Notes: generated from the letters alone by a model not told the origin. 10,033 nt of DNA from Candidatus Dormiibacterota bacterium (GCA_019236085.1 JAFAJR010000272.1:1-10033), one strand, 5' to 3'; numbered from the stretch's first letter, positions 1 to 7,455 are shown. Program-made: numbers and translations.

Positions 1-496
1 GAGTGACATCGTTGGCGTGCTTCAAGACCACACAGTTGCCGGCGCCGACGGCGGGCGCGGCGCAGCGGAAGACCTGCCAGTAGGGAAAGTTCCAGGGCAT
101 GCACGCAAGCACCGTCCCCAGTGGTTCGTAGGCTACCAGCGATCGCGGCGAATCCGACGGCGCAGGCTCGTCGGCGAGGAACTGTGCAGCGTTGTCAGCG
201 ACGTACTCGCAGACGAACGCGCACTTCTCCACCTCGGCCCGTGCCTCGCGGAGCGTCTTGCCCATCTCCGCGGTGATGGCCGCTGCGTGCAGGTCGACAT
301 CGCGGCGCAGCACCGAGGCGAGCGCACGGAGCCTCTGAGAGCGCTCCGCAACCGGCGTGGCACTCCAGGTGCGGGACGCAGCGTCTGCGCTGTCGAGCGC
401 ACGGTCCACAAACGCCTCGTCGCTGATCTCGAAGTCTTCGATGTCGTCCTCGGTGAACGGGTTCACCGAGTGAAAGCGCAGCGTTTGCGTGGCCAT
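1..496 (-). CDS. Aldehyde dehydrogenase, succinate-semialdehyde dehydrogenase (GabD1-like), 3' end outside window
   Basis: Reading the minus strand from an ATG at 496 gives 165 residues with no stop before the window edge, so this is the N-terminal third of a protein whose family is usually about 450-460 residues. The segment YEPLGTVLACMPWNFPYWQV (residues 123-142) followed by an AGN..VLKHAN stretch (152-162) is diagnostic of NAD(P)-dependent aldehyde dehydrogenases. N136 of PWNFP is the oxyanion-hole Asn, and K159 lies in the cofactor-binding strand. LKHA in place of the commoner KPAE is typical of the GabD1 type of succinate-semialdehyde dehydrogenase, which oxidises succinate semialdehyde to succinate. 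The catalytic Cys and Glu lie outside the window, so activity and substrate cannot be verified. The start is 23 bp after the methyltransferase stop, on the same strand, so cotranscription is likely. There is no clear Shine-Dalgarno sequence. Family call is strong; substrate is inferred. Confidence 0.9.
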   Translation of the reverse strand, partial: MATQTLRFHSVNPFTEDDIEDFEISDEAFVDRALDSADAASRTWSATPVAERSQRLRALASVLRRDVDLHAAAITAEMGKTLREARAEVEKCAFVCEYVADNAAQFLADEPAPSDSPRSLVAYEPLGTVLACMPWNFPYWQVFRCAAPAVGAGNCVVLKHANDVT

Positions 497-519
497 CGAA
501 ATCGATGGTACGGCCTGTG

Positions 520-1296
520 TCAGGCGGCGCCGCGTGAGGCGAGGATCAGCACTGTCGTGTAGTGATATGCGAGCGACCCGCCGAGTGTGTCGATCACCGC
601 GCCGACCTCGCCGAGCACCGCCGACCTTGTCTCCGGCGGCAACAGGACGTGATCGCTGTGCGATTGCAGGTAGAGCAGCCACTGGTCGCGGGTGTAGACC
701 TGGTCCCAGAGGTACGAACGGAGCTCGACCTGGGCGAAACCGGGGTGCTCCGCGATGAGCTGCGCCCGGGCCGGGTCGGACTTGTCCCGCACCCCGAGCG
801 CCGTGGTGCTGGCTGCAATCTGAGGCGCGAGGCGCTCGTAGACCGCGGCCAGGCGGGCACGTACCGCCCCGTCGTGGCTGCCGATGTTCCAGAACGCTGC
901 CAGGTGGCCGCCGGGCGACAGCAACGACGCGGCTTTAGGGATGCCCCCGGCGGGGTCGACCCAGTGCCACGCCTGGCCCGAGACGATGAGGTCGAATACC
1001 CGTCCCCGTGGGTCCCAGCTCTCGAAGGTGGCCTCCTCCACCGGGTAACCGTGGCGCCGGGCCAGCTCCGCCATGCGTGGGTCGGGCTCGACGCCGATGA
1101 GGCTCACACCGCGCGCCGCGAAGAGCCTGCCCGCCTTGCCGGTCCCGGTCCCGACGTCCAGGACCGACCGGGGCTGCAGGGCGAGCAGGTCGTCGATGAG
1201 CTCCGGCGGATAGCTGGGCCGGCCGAGCTCGTACGTCTCGGCCACCCCGCCGAAGGACAGGGCGCGTTCGCGGTCCTGGTGCGTGGTGTCGCTCAT
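520..1296 (-). CDS. Class I SAM-dependent methyltransferase
   Basis: This is a 258-residue cytosolic protein with a Rossmann-type methyltransferase domain (Methyltransf_11/25 type). The SAM-binding motif I is VLDVGTGTGK (residues 45-54). The acidic residue closing strand 2 is E70 in GVEPDP, GQAWHWVDP (107-115) sits at the motif II/IV position, and LLSPGGHLAAFWN (125-137) is the post-strand-4 loop. The N-terminal segment SFGGVAETYELGRPSYPPEL (14-33) is usual for small-molecule methyltransferases of this group. The methyl acceptor cannot be read from the sequence. The ATG start overlaps the TGA stop of the upstream MocR gene (ATGA), suggesting translational coupling. The aldehyde dehydrogenase follows 23 bp downstream. 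Regulator, methyltransferase and dehydrogenase therefore look like one transcription unit. Confidence 0.9.
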   Translation of the reverse strand: MSDTTHQDRERALSFGGVAETYELGRPSYPPELIDDLLALQPRSVLDVGTGTGKAGRLFAARGVSLIGVEPDPRMAELARRHGYPVEEATFESWDPRGRVFDLIVSGQAWHWVDPAGGIPKAASLLSPGGHLAAFWNIGSHDGAVRARLAAVYERLAPQIAASTTALGVRDKSDPARAQLIAEHPGFAQVELRSYLWDQVYTRDQWLLYLQSHSDHVLLPPETRSAVLGEVGAVIDTLGGSLAYHYTTVLILASRGAA

Positions 1297-2612
1297 GCCA
1301 GGCGGGATGGCCGGGGCGCCAGCGCGGCAGCGAGGTCGGCGGCGAAACTCTCGGCCTCGTCCACCTCCAGGGAGGCGATGGTCACCCGGATGGCTCTGCC
1401 CGCATTGATGCGGAAACGCTCACCGGCCAGGACGCCCCAACCCCGCTGCAACAGCGCCTGCACCGTGGCGTCCTCGTGGGCCACCGGGATCCACACATTG
1501 AGCCCGCTCCTTCCGTGGGCGGCGATGCCTCGCGCCGTGAGGGAGTCGAGCAGCGTCTGCCGGCGGCACGAGTAGGTGGCGGCTGCATGCGCCACCAGCG
1601 CCTTCACCGAGCTGTCGGACCAGAGCGACACGACCAGCCGCTGCAGCAGATGGCTCACCCAGCCGGCGCCCAGCAGCCGCCGGGTCTCCAGGCGAGCCAC
1701 GGTGGTGGGGTCGCCGGCGACGACGGCGACGCGGAGGTCGGGCCCCAGCGACTTCGACACCGACCTGACCTGGGCCCAGCGGGGGCGCTCTTCGAAACAG
1801 AGGGTGGCGGCGGCGGCCTGGGTGATGTCGAAAGCGTGGTCGTCCTCCACCAGGAGGACGCCGGGGTGGCGGCGCAGCACCGCGGCGAGGTCGGCTGCCC
1901 GGCCGGGCTGGAGCACCGAGCCGAACGGGTTCTGCGCGCGCGGCGAGAGCAGGCACGCAGCCGTCCCGCCCTCGAGCGCGGCAGCCAGGGAATCCGGCAG
2001 CGGACCCGAGTCGTCGATGGCCACCGGCCGTGGCACCAACCCCAGCATGGCCACGAGATCCGTGACTCCGGAATAGCAAGGGTCCTCGACGGCCACACGG
2101 TCCCCGGGACGCAGGTGGCTGCTGAGGACGAGGTCGATGGCGTCCATGGCTCCGCCAGCCACCGCCAGGTGCCCCGACGGCACCCCGTCGCGCTCGAAGC
2201 TCTGCCTGGCCAGCTCGAGCAACGCCTCGTCGGCTGCCGGCCGGCCGTACAGGACGTGCGCCGGGTCGATGGCCGTGAGGTGGCGCCGCAGGTCGGGGAG
2301 CAGCGCCGGGTCGGGGTTCCCGTTGGCCAGGTCGCGGACACCCGGCGCGAAATGCGGCCTGCCCCGCGGCGTGACCGGTCCCCGCGTCGTCACCGTCGTC
2401 CCCTGACGCCCGGCGCCGGAGACCAGCCCGCGGAGGCGAAGCTCGCGGTACGCCGAGGCCACCGTGGCGGCGCTGACGCCGAGCCGACCGGCGAGGGCCC
2501 GGACCGGCGGCAGCTGCCGCCCGGTGCCGATCTCGCCGTCGCGGATTCCGCGCTCGACGCTGGCAGCGATCTCAGCGGCTCGCCGGCCAGCGATGTGATA
2601 ACGTATTGGCAC
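1293..2612 (-). CDS. MocR-family transcriptional regulator (GntR winged helix plus aminotransferase-like domain)
   Basis: This PLP-dependent MocR/GabR-type regulator is about 439 residues from a GTG at 2612. Counting from an in-frame TTG at 2636, which gives 447 residues, a GntR-type winged helix spans about residues 18-82 (LPPVRALAGRLGVSAATVA). A fold-type I aminotransferase-like domain follows from about 100 to 440. Its landmarks are SPRAQNPFG (231-239), an Asp pair in VEDDHAFD (263-270) and the predicted PLP lysine K295 in SVSKSLGPD. Such proteins bind DNA as dimers and sense an amine, amino acid or PLP-derived ligand. I prefer GTG 2612 because the TTG at 2636 lies one base from the divergent exporter start, a candidate promoter would start RNA near 2620, and family members begin close to the Y-x-I-x-G-x-x-AAEIA segment. 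A TTG at 2618 is also possible. It overlaps the methyltransferase by 4 bp and probably controls itself and the divergent exporter. Confidence 0.92.
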   Translation of the reverse strand: MPIRYHIAGRRAAEIAASVERGIRDGEIGTGRQLPPVRALAGRLGVSAATVASAYRELRLRGLVSGAGRQGTTVTTRGPVTPRGRPHFAPGVRDLANGNPDPALLPDLRRHLTAIDPAHVLYGRPAADEALLELARQSFERDGVPSGHLAVAGGAMDAIDLVLSSHLRPGDRVAVEDPCYSGVTDLVAMLGLVPRPVAIDDSGPLPDSLAAALEGGTAACLLSPRAQNPFGSVLQPGRAADLAAVLRRHPGVLLVEDDHAFDITQAAAATLCFEERPRWAQVRSVSKSLGPDLRVAVVAGDPTTVARLETRRLLGAGWVSHLLQRLVVSLWSDSSVKALVAHAAATYSCRRQTLLDSLTARGIAAHGRSGLNVWIPVAHEDATVQALLQRGWGVLAGERFRINAGRAIRVTIASLEVDEAESFAADLAAALAPRPSRLA

Positions 2613-2655
2613 GTTCAAGGCTTTGTAGCATAACAAAATGGGCAGCAGCGTACAA
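2597..2655. promoter_or_regulatory. Divergent promoter/operator region between MocR regulator and EamA exporter
   Basis: This short AT-rich stretch stands out from the GC-rich surroundings. On the plus strand TAGCAT (2626-2631) is followed by exactly 6 bp and then the exporter ATG at 2638, the geometry of a leaderless transcript in high-GC bacteria. TTGGCA (2606-2611) lies upstream but only 14 bp away, so it may not be its -35. On the minus strand TTGTAC (2655-2650), 17 bp and TATGCT (2632-2627) form a candidate regulator promoter with a start near 2620. The two -10 hexamers overlap almost completely. MocR proteins usually bind in such divergent gaps. I see no convincing palindrome; ATAAC occurs twice as a direct repeat (2598-2602 and 2630-2634). 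Promoter calls are from inspection only. Confidence 0.45.
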
Positions 2656-3591
2656 CCCTCCCGTCCCGCAGCGCTGCGAGTGGTCGTGGCCTTCGCCCTG
2701 GTCTATGTCATCTGGGGCTCGACCTACCTCACCATCCACCTCTCGATCGAGTCGATGCCGCCCTTCCTCATGGCGGCGGCCCGCTTCGTCCTGGCCGGCC
2801 TGCTGGTTCTGGCCTGGCAGCTTCGTCCTGGCCGGCCGGGCCGCGAACGGCTCACCTGGCAGCAGTGGCGGTCCGCCGCCATCATCGGCGCCTGCCTGCT
2901 GCTGGGCGGCAACGGCATCGTCACCTGGGGCGAGCAGTACGTGGGCACCGGCTACATGTCACTGATCGTCGCCACAGTCCCGCTCTGGATGGCGCTGTTC
3001 GCGCCGCTGTACGGTGGCCGCCGGGTTGGGCCCCTCGCCGCAACCGGGGTCGCCGTCGGCCTCGCCGGCACGGGTCTGCTGCTGCATCCGTCCGGGGCGT
3101 TCCACTGGCAGAGCGTCGCTGTCATCGCGTCGCCGCTGCTCTGGGCCAACGGGTCCCTGTACGCGCAGCGGGCCGCCCTGCCTCGCTCCGCGCTCACGGC
3201 GACCGGCATGGAGATGGTGGCCGGCGGGTTGCTGCTCGGCGTGGCCAGCGCCGCCGGCGGTGAGCTGGGCCACGTGCACCTCGGCGCCGTGACGCTGACC
3301 TCGTGGCTGGCCTTCGGCTACCTCATCGTCTTCGGATCGCTGGTCGGCTATACGGCCTACGTCTGGCTGCTCAGCAACGTGTCAATCACGGCGGTCTCGA
3401 CCTACGCCTACGTCAACCCGCTGGTGGCGGTGCTGCTGGGCGCCCTGTTCCTCGGCGAGCAGATCACCGGGATCACGCTCATCGCCGGCGCGCTGATCAT
3501 CGTCGCCGTGGCGGCCATCCTCACCAGCCGCGGCAGGGCCGCGCAGCAGCGCAGGTATCGAACCCAACCGCAGGTGACCAAGGTCGCCTGA
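2638..3591 (+). CDS. EamA/DMT-family transporter, YedA-like
   Basis: This is an inner-membrane protein of 317 residues, the usual length for ten-helix members of the drug/metabolite transporter superfamily. Two EamA repeats are visible, about residues 15-148 and 158-296. The N-terminal VYVIWGSTYLTI (22-33), GNGIVTWGEQ (91-100) and the C-terminal YAYVNPLVAVLLGALFLGEQ (256-275) closely resemble the YedA subgroup of E. coli-type permeases. The tail after residue 297 is basic and cytoplasmic. DMT proteins of this type are generally exporters of amino acids or other small metabolites; the substrate here is unknown. The ATG at 2638 has no Shine-Dalgarno sequence but lies 6 bp after a -10-like hexamer, consistent with leaderless expression. 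It is transcribed divergently from the MocR regulator, which suggests ligand-induced export. The VTT-domain gene follows 31 bp downstream and may be cotranscribed. Confidence 0.92.
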   Translation: MGSSVQPSRPAALRVVVAFALVYVIWGSTYLTIHLSIESMPPFLMAAARFVLAGLLVLAWQLRPGRPGRERLTWQQWRSAAIIGACLLLGGNGIVTWGEQYVGTGYMSLIVATVPLWMALFAPLYGGRRVGPLAATGVAVGLAGTGLLLHPSGAFHWQSVAVIASPLLWANGSLYAQRAALPRSALTATGMEMVAGGLLLGVASAAGGELGHVHLGAVTLTSWLAFGYLIVFGSLVGYTAYVWLLSNVSITAVSTYAYVNPLVAVLLGALFLGEQITGITLIAGALIIVAVAAILTSRGRAAQQRRYRTQPQVTKVA

Positions 3592-3622
3592 CGCGGCGGC
3601 GCTGCCGAGCGGCATCGCCACA

Positions 3623-4339
3623 ATGCCGTCGATGGACCAGAACGCCGAGGCCGAGGTCGCGGCCGTCCCCGAGCGACCCCCGGTCCGGCCGGGCTGGAAG
3701 GACGTGCTGTGCATCGGGCCGATCGTCGCCTACATCATCTATACGCTGCCCTACATCGGCGTCCCCATCCAGGCGGTGCTGATCGGCAGCCACCCGGTGC
3801 TGCTCAGCGCGCTGCGCGGCAGCATCGCCTCGATGGTGGCCTCCGGCGCCTTCGCCAGGGTTGGCAGGGCGTCGCTCATCGCGGTGGTCGTGGCCCCGAT
3901 CCCGGTGCTGATGTTCTCCGACCCGTTCTTCTTCTGGGCGGGCCGCCGGTATGGGCGCCGGCTGCTGGAATACCTGGAGGAGCATGACCAGCGCTGGCGG
4001 CGCAGCATCGCCCGCGGCGAGCGCTTCTTCCAGCGTTTCGGGGTGTGGGCGGTGGTGCTCGCGCCGGTGCTGCCAGTGCCGTCGGCCCTCTTCTATCTCG
4101 CCGCCGGTGAGGCGGGCATGCCCTTCATCGTCTTCATCCTCGCCGACCTCGCCGGCACGCTCCTGTACATCGGCGCGGTGGTCGGCGCCGGATGGGCTGT
4201 GGGTCAGCCGGCGGTCAATGCGGCGCAGGCGATCAGCACGTACTCGCTCTGGGTCATCGGCGGGCTATTCGTCGTGATCCTGGTGGCCTCGATGGTCAAC
4301 GCCTGGCGCACGCAGCGCAATGCGTCGCCCCGACCCTGA
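3623..4339 (+). CDS. DedA/VTT (SNARE-associated) domain membrane protein, divergent
   Basis: This is a 238-residue integral membrane protein. After a polar, acidic N-terminus there are hydrophobic segments at about residues 28-57, 84-106, 141-162, 166-192 and 206-226. DPFFFWAGRRYGRRLLEYLE (100-119) corresponds to the G-x-x-x-GRR-G element of DedA proteins. FFQRFGVWAVVLAPVLPVPS (135-154) followed by LFYLAAGEAGMPF matches the second half of the VTT domain. In that half most DedA proteins have an Arg-containing R-F-x-P-x-x-R signature, but here the region reads LAPVLPVPSA without arginine. DedA proteins are linked to polyprenyl-phosphate or phospholipid flipping and to proton-dependent transport; a specific role here is not supported. 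ATG 3623 is taken as the start; ATG 3632 is an in-frame alternative, and neither has a good Shine-Dalgarno sequence. It converges with kynU, with 6 bp between the two coding regions. Confidence 0.75.
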   Translation: MPSMDQNAEAEVAAVPERPPVRPGWKDVLCIGPIVAYIIYTLPYIGVPIQAVLIGSHPVLLSALRGSIASMVASGAFARVGRASLIAVVVAPIPVLMFSDPFFFWAGRRYGRRLLEYLEEHDQRWRRSIARGERFFQRFGVWAVVLAPVLPVPSALFYLAAGEAGMPFIVFILADLAGTLLYIGAVVGAGWAVGQPAVNAAQAISTYSLWVIGGLFVVILVASMVNAWRTQRNASPRP

Positions 4340-4345
4340 GACCCG

Positions 4346-5599
4346 TCAGGTTATCGGCACTCGCGACTGAAACTCCTCGCGCCGGAAGTCGCCGCTGCGC
4401 ATGACAGCGTCGAGACGGTCCACGCCGTCCCACACATCGACGAAGCGCGTGTAGAGCGGCGCCAGTCCGAAGCGGCAGATGTCGGGGTCGCGGAAGTCGC
4501 CGACGACGGAGCGCTCGATCAGGGCGCGCACCACGGGATACCCGCTCGGGTGCCGCAGCGACACCTGCGCGCCGCGGCGCGACGCGTCTCGGGGAGTGGC
4601 CAGCTCAAAGCCGTGCTCCGCCAGACGCTCATCGCTCAGCCTGATGAACAGCTCGGTGAGCTGCGCCGCCTTGTCTTCCAGCTGCTGCATGCCGGCTTCA
4701 CGGGCGATGTCCACCGCCACCCGCAGCGAGGCGATGGCGATGATCGGCGGCGATCCGCTCATCCACTGACGGATGCCGGTGGCGCCGCGGTACTCCGGTT
4801 CATAGGTGAACGGCGACTCGTGGCCGAGCCAGCCGCGAATCGGGTTGCGCAGCTCGGACTGCAGCGGCGTGTTGACGAAGAGATATGCGGGTGCACCGGG
4901 TCCGCCGTTCAAGTACTTGTAGCCGCATCCGGTCGCCAGGTCGGCGCCGGCGGCGTGCAGATCGACGTTGATTGCGCCTGTGGAATGCGACAGATCCCAC
5001 AGCACCAGCGCGCCCTTGGCGTGTGCCGCGTCGGTGAGAGCACGCATGTCGAAGCGCTCGCCGGTGCGAAAGTCGACGTGTGTGAGCAGCAGCAGGGCGG
5101 TGTCATCGTCAATGGCGGCGCTGATCTCTTGCCGCGGCACCGATCGCAGCATCCGTCCGGCGCCGAGCAGCTCTGTCACGCCGCCGGCGATGTAGCGGTC
5201 GGTGGGGAAGTTCTCATGCTCGGTGAGCAGGACGCGGCGACGGGGCCGCGCATCCATCACGGCGGCAGCGAGCTTGAAGAGATCCACCGACGTGCTGTCG
5301 GTGACCAGCACCTCGCCGGGTCCAGCACCGATGATCTCCGCGATGGCGTCGCCACAGCGCAGCGGCGACTCCATCCACCCGGCCGACGTCCAGCTGCGCA
5401 CCAGCCCTCTCCCCCACTCGTCGCCGAGCAGTGTTGCAAGACGGCGCGGTGTCTCGCGGGGAATGCGGCCCAGCGAGTTTCCGTCGAGATAGACCAGATC
5501 GTCGTCGCACAGGAAGCGGTCGCGGAACGCACGCAGCGGGTCGCCGGCGTCGAGCCGTTCGCAGGCGGCGCGGTCGATGGTCGCGGGCAGCGTCGTCAC
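4346..5599 (-). CDS. kynU: Kynureninase
   Basis: This PLP-dependent hydrolase cleaves L-kynurenine to anthranilate and L-alanine (also 3-hydroxykynurenine). The cytosolic protein is 417 residues from the GTG at 5599, a normal family length. Visible landmarks are YLDGNSLGR (37-45), DSTSVDLFK (101-109, phosphate-binding region), FPTDRY (131-136), WDLSHSTGAI (201-210) with D202 contacting the PLP ring nitrogen, the Schiff-base lysine K228 in GCGYKYLNGGPG, and GDFRDPDICRFGLAPLYTRF (367-386) near the C-terminus. The reading frame is open to 5740, but that 47-codon extension lies wholly inside kynA in another frame and resembles no kynureninase. The GTG start overlaps the kynA TGA stop (GTGA) and has a GGAGG 13 bases upstream, so coupled translation with kynA is likely. 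Expected catalytic positions appear intact. Confidence 0.96.
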   Translation of the reverse strand: MTTLPATIDRAACERLDAGDPLRAFRDRFLCDDDLVYLDGNSLGRIPRETPRRLATLLGDEWGRGLVRSWTSAGWMESPLRCGDAIAEIIGAGPGEVLVTDSTSVDLFKLAAAVMDARPRRRVLLTEHENFPTDRYIAGGVTELLGAGRMLRSVPRQEISAAIDDDTALLLLTHVDFRTGERFDMRALTDAAHAKGALVLWDLSHSTGAINVDLHAAGADLATGCGYKYLNGGPGAPAYLFVNTPLQSELRNPIRGWLGHESPFTYEPEYRGATGIRQWMSGSPPIIAIASLRVAVDIAREAGMQQLEDKAAQLTELFIRLSDERLAEHGFELATPRDASRRGAQVSLRHPSGYPVVRALIERSVVGDFRDPDICRFGLAPLYTRFVDVWDGVDRLDAVMRSGDFRREEFQSRVPIT

Positions 5600-6372
5600 A
5601 ACAGGCTTCGCACCTCCCACAGCTCCGGAAACAATCGCGTCCCCAGCGTCTCGAGCAAGTAGGCAACGCCAAGGCTGCCACCTGTGCCCTGGCGGAGGCC
5701 GATCTCCCGCGCCGCCATGAGGGCATGGTCGCTGCGCCACCGCGCCAGCGCTTCGTCGTGGTCCAACAGCAGCTCACAGACCTGATGCAGCAGTGAGGGC
5801 AGCTCACCAGCATGCTCGCGGTACAGCGCCACCAGGGAGGCGAGGCGGCGTGCATGCTCGTCCACGCCGGCGCCGTCGGGGGCGTCGAGACCGGCGCTGC
5901 GCAGCGAGGCACACAGCGCTTCGAACAGCGTCGGCTGCCCGGCGCGGCGGCGCAGCTCCTGGCGGTCATGGTCGGAAAGCACCGGGTCGTCGAACAGAGC
6001 CGGCGGGCGGATTCCGCCGATGGACTCGATGGCGCGGAACTGTCCGGATTGAAAGCCCGATGCCGGCGCCAGTGGATCTCTGAAGCGCATGAAGCCGTCG
6101 GGACTCATCGTCTCGAGGATGCGCAGCTGCGTGATCAGCAGCTCTTCGATCATCACGGTCCGCCGCAGCGGTGCCACCGCCAGCTGTGGCTGCGATTGCA
6201 GCAGCACGTCGCGTGCGTGGTCCAGCTCGTGCAGGATCAGCTTGAACCAGAGCTCGTACACCTGGTGCGTGATGACGAAAAGCATCTCGTCATGCGCTCC
6301 GTCGCTGAGCGGGTGCTGCAGCCGCAGCAGCTCATCGATGTGCAGATAGGTGGTGTAGTCGGTGCGTTCCAT
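5596..6372 (-). CDS. kynA: Tryptophan 2,3-dioxygenase
   Basis: This haem enzyme opens the indole ring of L-tryptophan with O2 to give N-formylkynurenine, the first step of the kynurenine pathway; it is normally a cytosolic homotetramer. The protein is 258 residues, slightly shorter than many bacterial homologues of about 270-300. Landmarks are HPLSDGAHDEMLF (20-32), HQVYELWFK (36-44) with the distal active-site His H36, MRFRDPLAPASGFQSGQFR (95-113) with the substrate carboxylate-binding R113, H215 in the WRSDHALM segment as the expected proximal haem ligand, and GTGGSLGVAYL (229-239) that binds the substrate amino group. All key residues are present. The ATG at 6372 begins 12 bp after the ligase stop, and kynU overlaps its 3' end, so kynA and kynU are surely cotranscribed. 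Formamidase, needed between the two enzymes, is not in this window. Confidence 0.96.
   Translation of the reverse strand: MERTDYTTYLHIDELLRLQHPLSDGAHDEMLFVITHQVYELWFKLILHELDHARDVLLQSQPQLAVAPLRRTVMIEELLITQLRILETMSPDGFMRFRDPLAPASGFQSGQFRAIESIGGIRPPALFDDPVLSDHDRQELRRRAGQPTLFEALCASLRSAGLDAPDGAGVDEHARRLASLVALYREHAGELPSLLHQVCELLLDHDEALARWRSDHALMAAREIGLRQGTGGSLGVAYLLETLGTRLFPELWEVRSLL
5612..5618 (-). promoter_or_regulatory. Ribosome binding site that fixes the kynU start
   Basis: On the minus strand GGGAGGT lies inside the last codons of kynA, with 13 bases between GGAGG and the GTG at 5599. The spacing is slightly long but this is the only good match near any candidate kynU start. It supports the GTG that overlaps the kynA stop over the longer frame starting at 5740. 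Confidence 0.5.
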
Positions 6373-6384
6373 CAGCGTTTCGCG

Positions 6385-7419
6385 TCAGCGGCCGGTGACG
6401 ACGATGTCCTCCAGGGCGAAGTGCTCCGGCGGCGCCAGCTGTTCGAACGTGCAATCGGTGGGGGATTTGTCGGGGCGCCAGCGGATGAAGCGCGACGCGT
6501 GACGGAAACGCCGGCCCTGCAGATGGTCGAAGGAGACTTCGCACACCAGCTCGGGCTTCACCGACACCCAGGTCAGATCCATGTCCCTGGCCCAGCGTGA
6601 GGGACCGCCGGGGGTGCGTCCCTGGCTGAACACGAAGCTCTCGCCGCCCACCAGCGGCTCGAGTTGCCGGCGCACCTCGCGGCGCTCGGCCGCACTGAAC
6701 GAGGACGTGTGGCCCACGTGGTGGAGCACGCCGTCCTGGTAGAGCCCGAGCAGCAGCGACCCGAGGCTCGCCGGGCCGCCCTTTCCCTCGCGGAAACCAC
6801 CCACCACACAGTCAACCGTGCGCAGGTGCTTGACCTTGATCCAGCCCCGCTCGCCCGGCAGGTAGGGCTGCGCCGGCTGCTTGGCGACGACGCCGTCGAG
6901 CCCCGCGCCCTCGTATTGGGTGAACCAGTCGGTGGCCCTTTCGGCCGAATCGGTCTGGGGCGTGATGCCCACCACTCTGTCAGCGGCGATCGAATCGCAG
7001 AGCAGGGCGCGGCGCTCGGCCAGCGGTCTGGGTCGCAGGTCGTCGTCGCCCAGCGCCAGGATGTCGAAGAGCACCGTCGACGCCGGGGTTCGGGCCGCGA
7101 GCATCCGCACACGGGACTCAGCGGGGTGCAGCCGCATTTGCAGGGCGTCGAAGTCGAGGCCCTGCGACGTGGCGATGACGATCTCGCCGTCGACGACGCA
7201 GCGGTCCGGCAGCGCCGTCAGCAACGGGTCGAGTAGCTCAGGAAAGTAGCGTTCTAGAGGCAGCGCGTTGCGGCTGCCGATGTGGATGCGGTCGGAGTCG
7301 CGGTACACGATGGCCCGGAAGCCATCCCATTTGGGCTCGTACCGCCACTCCCCCTGAGGGATGTCTGCAGCGGCACGGGCAAGCATGGGCTGGATCGGCG
7401 GTGCCAGCGGATAGCTCAC
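6385..7419 (-). CDS. ligC: ATP-dependent DNA ligase, LigC-type
   Basis: This is a 344-residue ligase with only a nucleotidyltransferase core and an OB-fold, as in the accessory LigC ligases of actinobacteria. Motif I is EPKWDGFR (28-35), with K30 the lysine that takes AMP from ATP. Further motifs are VDGEI (76-80), VLFDILA (116-122, IIIa), GLDGVVAKQ (173-181, IV) and GWIKVKH (192-198, V). The OB-fold runs from about 203 to 340 and ends with RFRHASRFIRWRPDKSPTDC (304-323), a motif VI-like stretch that is strongly LigC-like. No polymerase or nuclease domain is attached, unlike LigD. LigC enzymes seal nicks in base-excision or end-joining repair as backups of the NAD-dependent ligase. It begins with GTG at 7419, 36 bp after the BON gene, and kynA follows after 12 bp, an unusual partner. 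Confidence 0.92.
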   Translation of the reverse strand: MSYPLAPPIQPMLARAAADIPQGEWRYEPKWDGFRAIVYRDSDRIHIGSRNALPLERYFPELLDPLLTALPDRCVVDGEIVIATSQGLDFDALQMRLHPAESRVRMLAARTPASTVLFDILALGDDDLRPRPLAERRALLCDSIAADRVVGITPQTDSAERATDWFTQYEGAGLDGVVAKQPAQPYLPGERGWIKVKHLRTVDCVVGGFREGKGGPASLGSLLLGLYQDGVLHHVGHTSSFSAAERREVRRQLEPLVGGESFVFSQGRTPGGPSRWARDMDLTWVSVKPELVCEVSFDHLQGRRFRHASRFIRWRPDKSPTDCTFEQLAPPEHFALEDIVVTGR

Positions 7420-7455
7420 CGCCGCAGGGTAGAAGAGTGCGGCGGGCGGTGGCTG

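Noticed and set aside
562..2633. Long plus-strand open frames opposite the methyltransferase and MocR genes (562-1575, 1476-2633)
   Set aside because: They are composition-driven shadows: Arg/Pro/Gln-rich translations with no domain, opposite well-recognised genes.
4335..4350. CCTGA/TCAGG inverted repeat spanning both convergent stop codons
   Set aside because: It has only 5 bp of stem, arises from two matching CCTGA ends, and has no T-run, so it is not convincing as a terminator.
4550..5662. 370-residue plus-strand open frame opposite kynU
   Set aside because: It is antisense to a gene with intact active-site motifs, and the translation resembles no known protein.
5600..5740. 47-codon upstream extension of kynU
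   Set aside because: It is entirely within kynA in another frame and unlike kynureninase N-termini. The GTG at 5599 has a GGAGG and overlaps the kynA stop.
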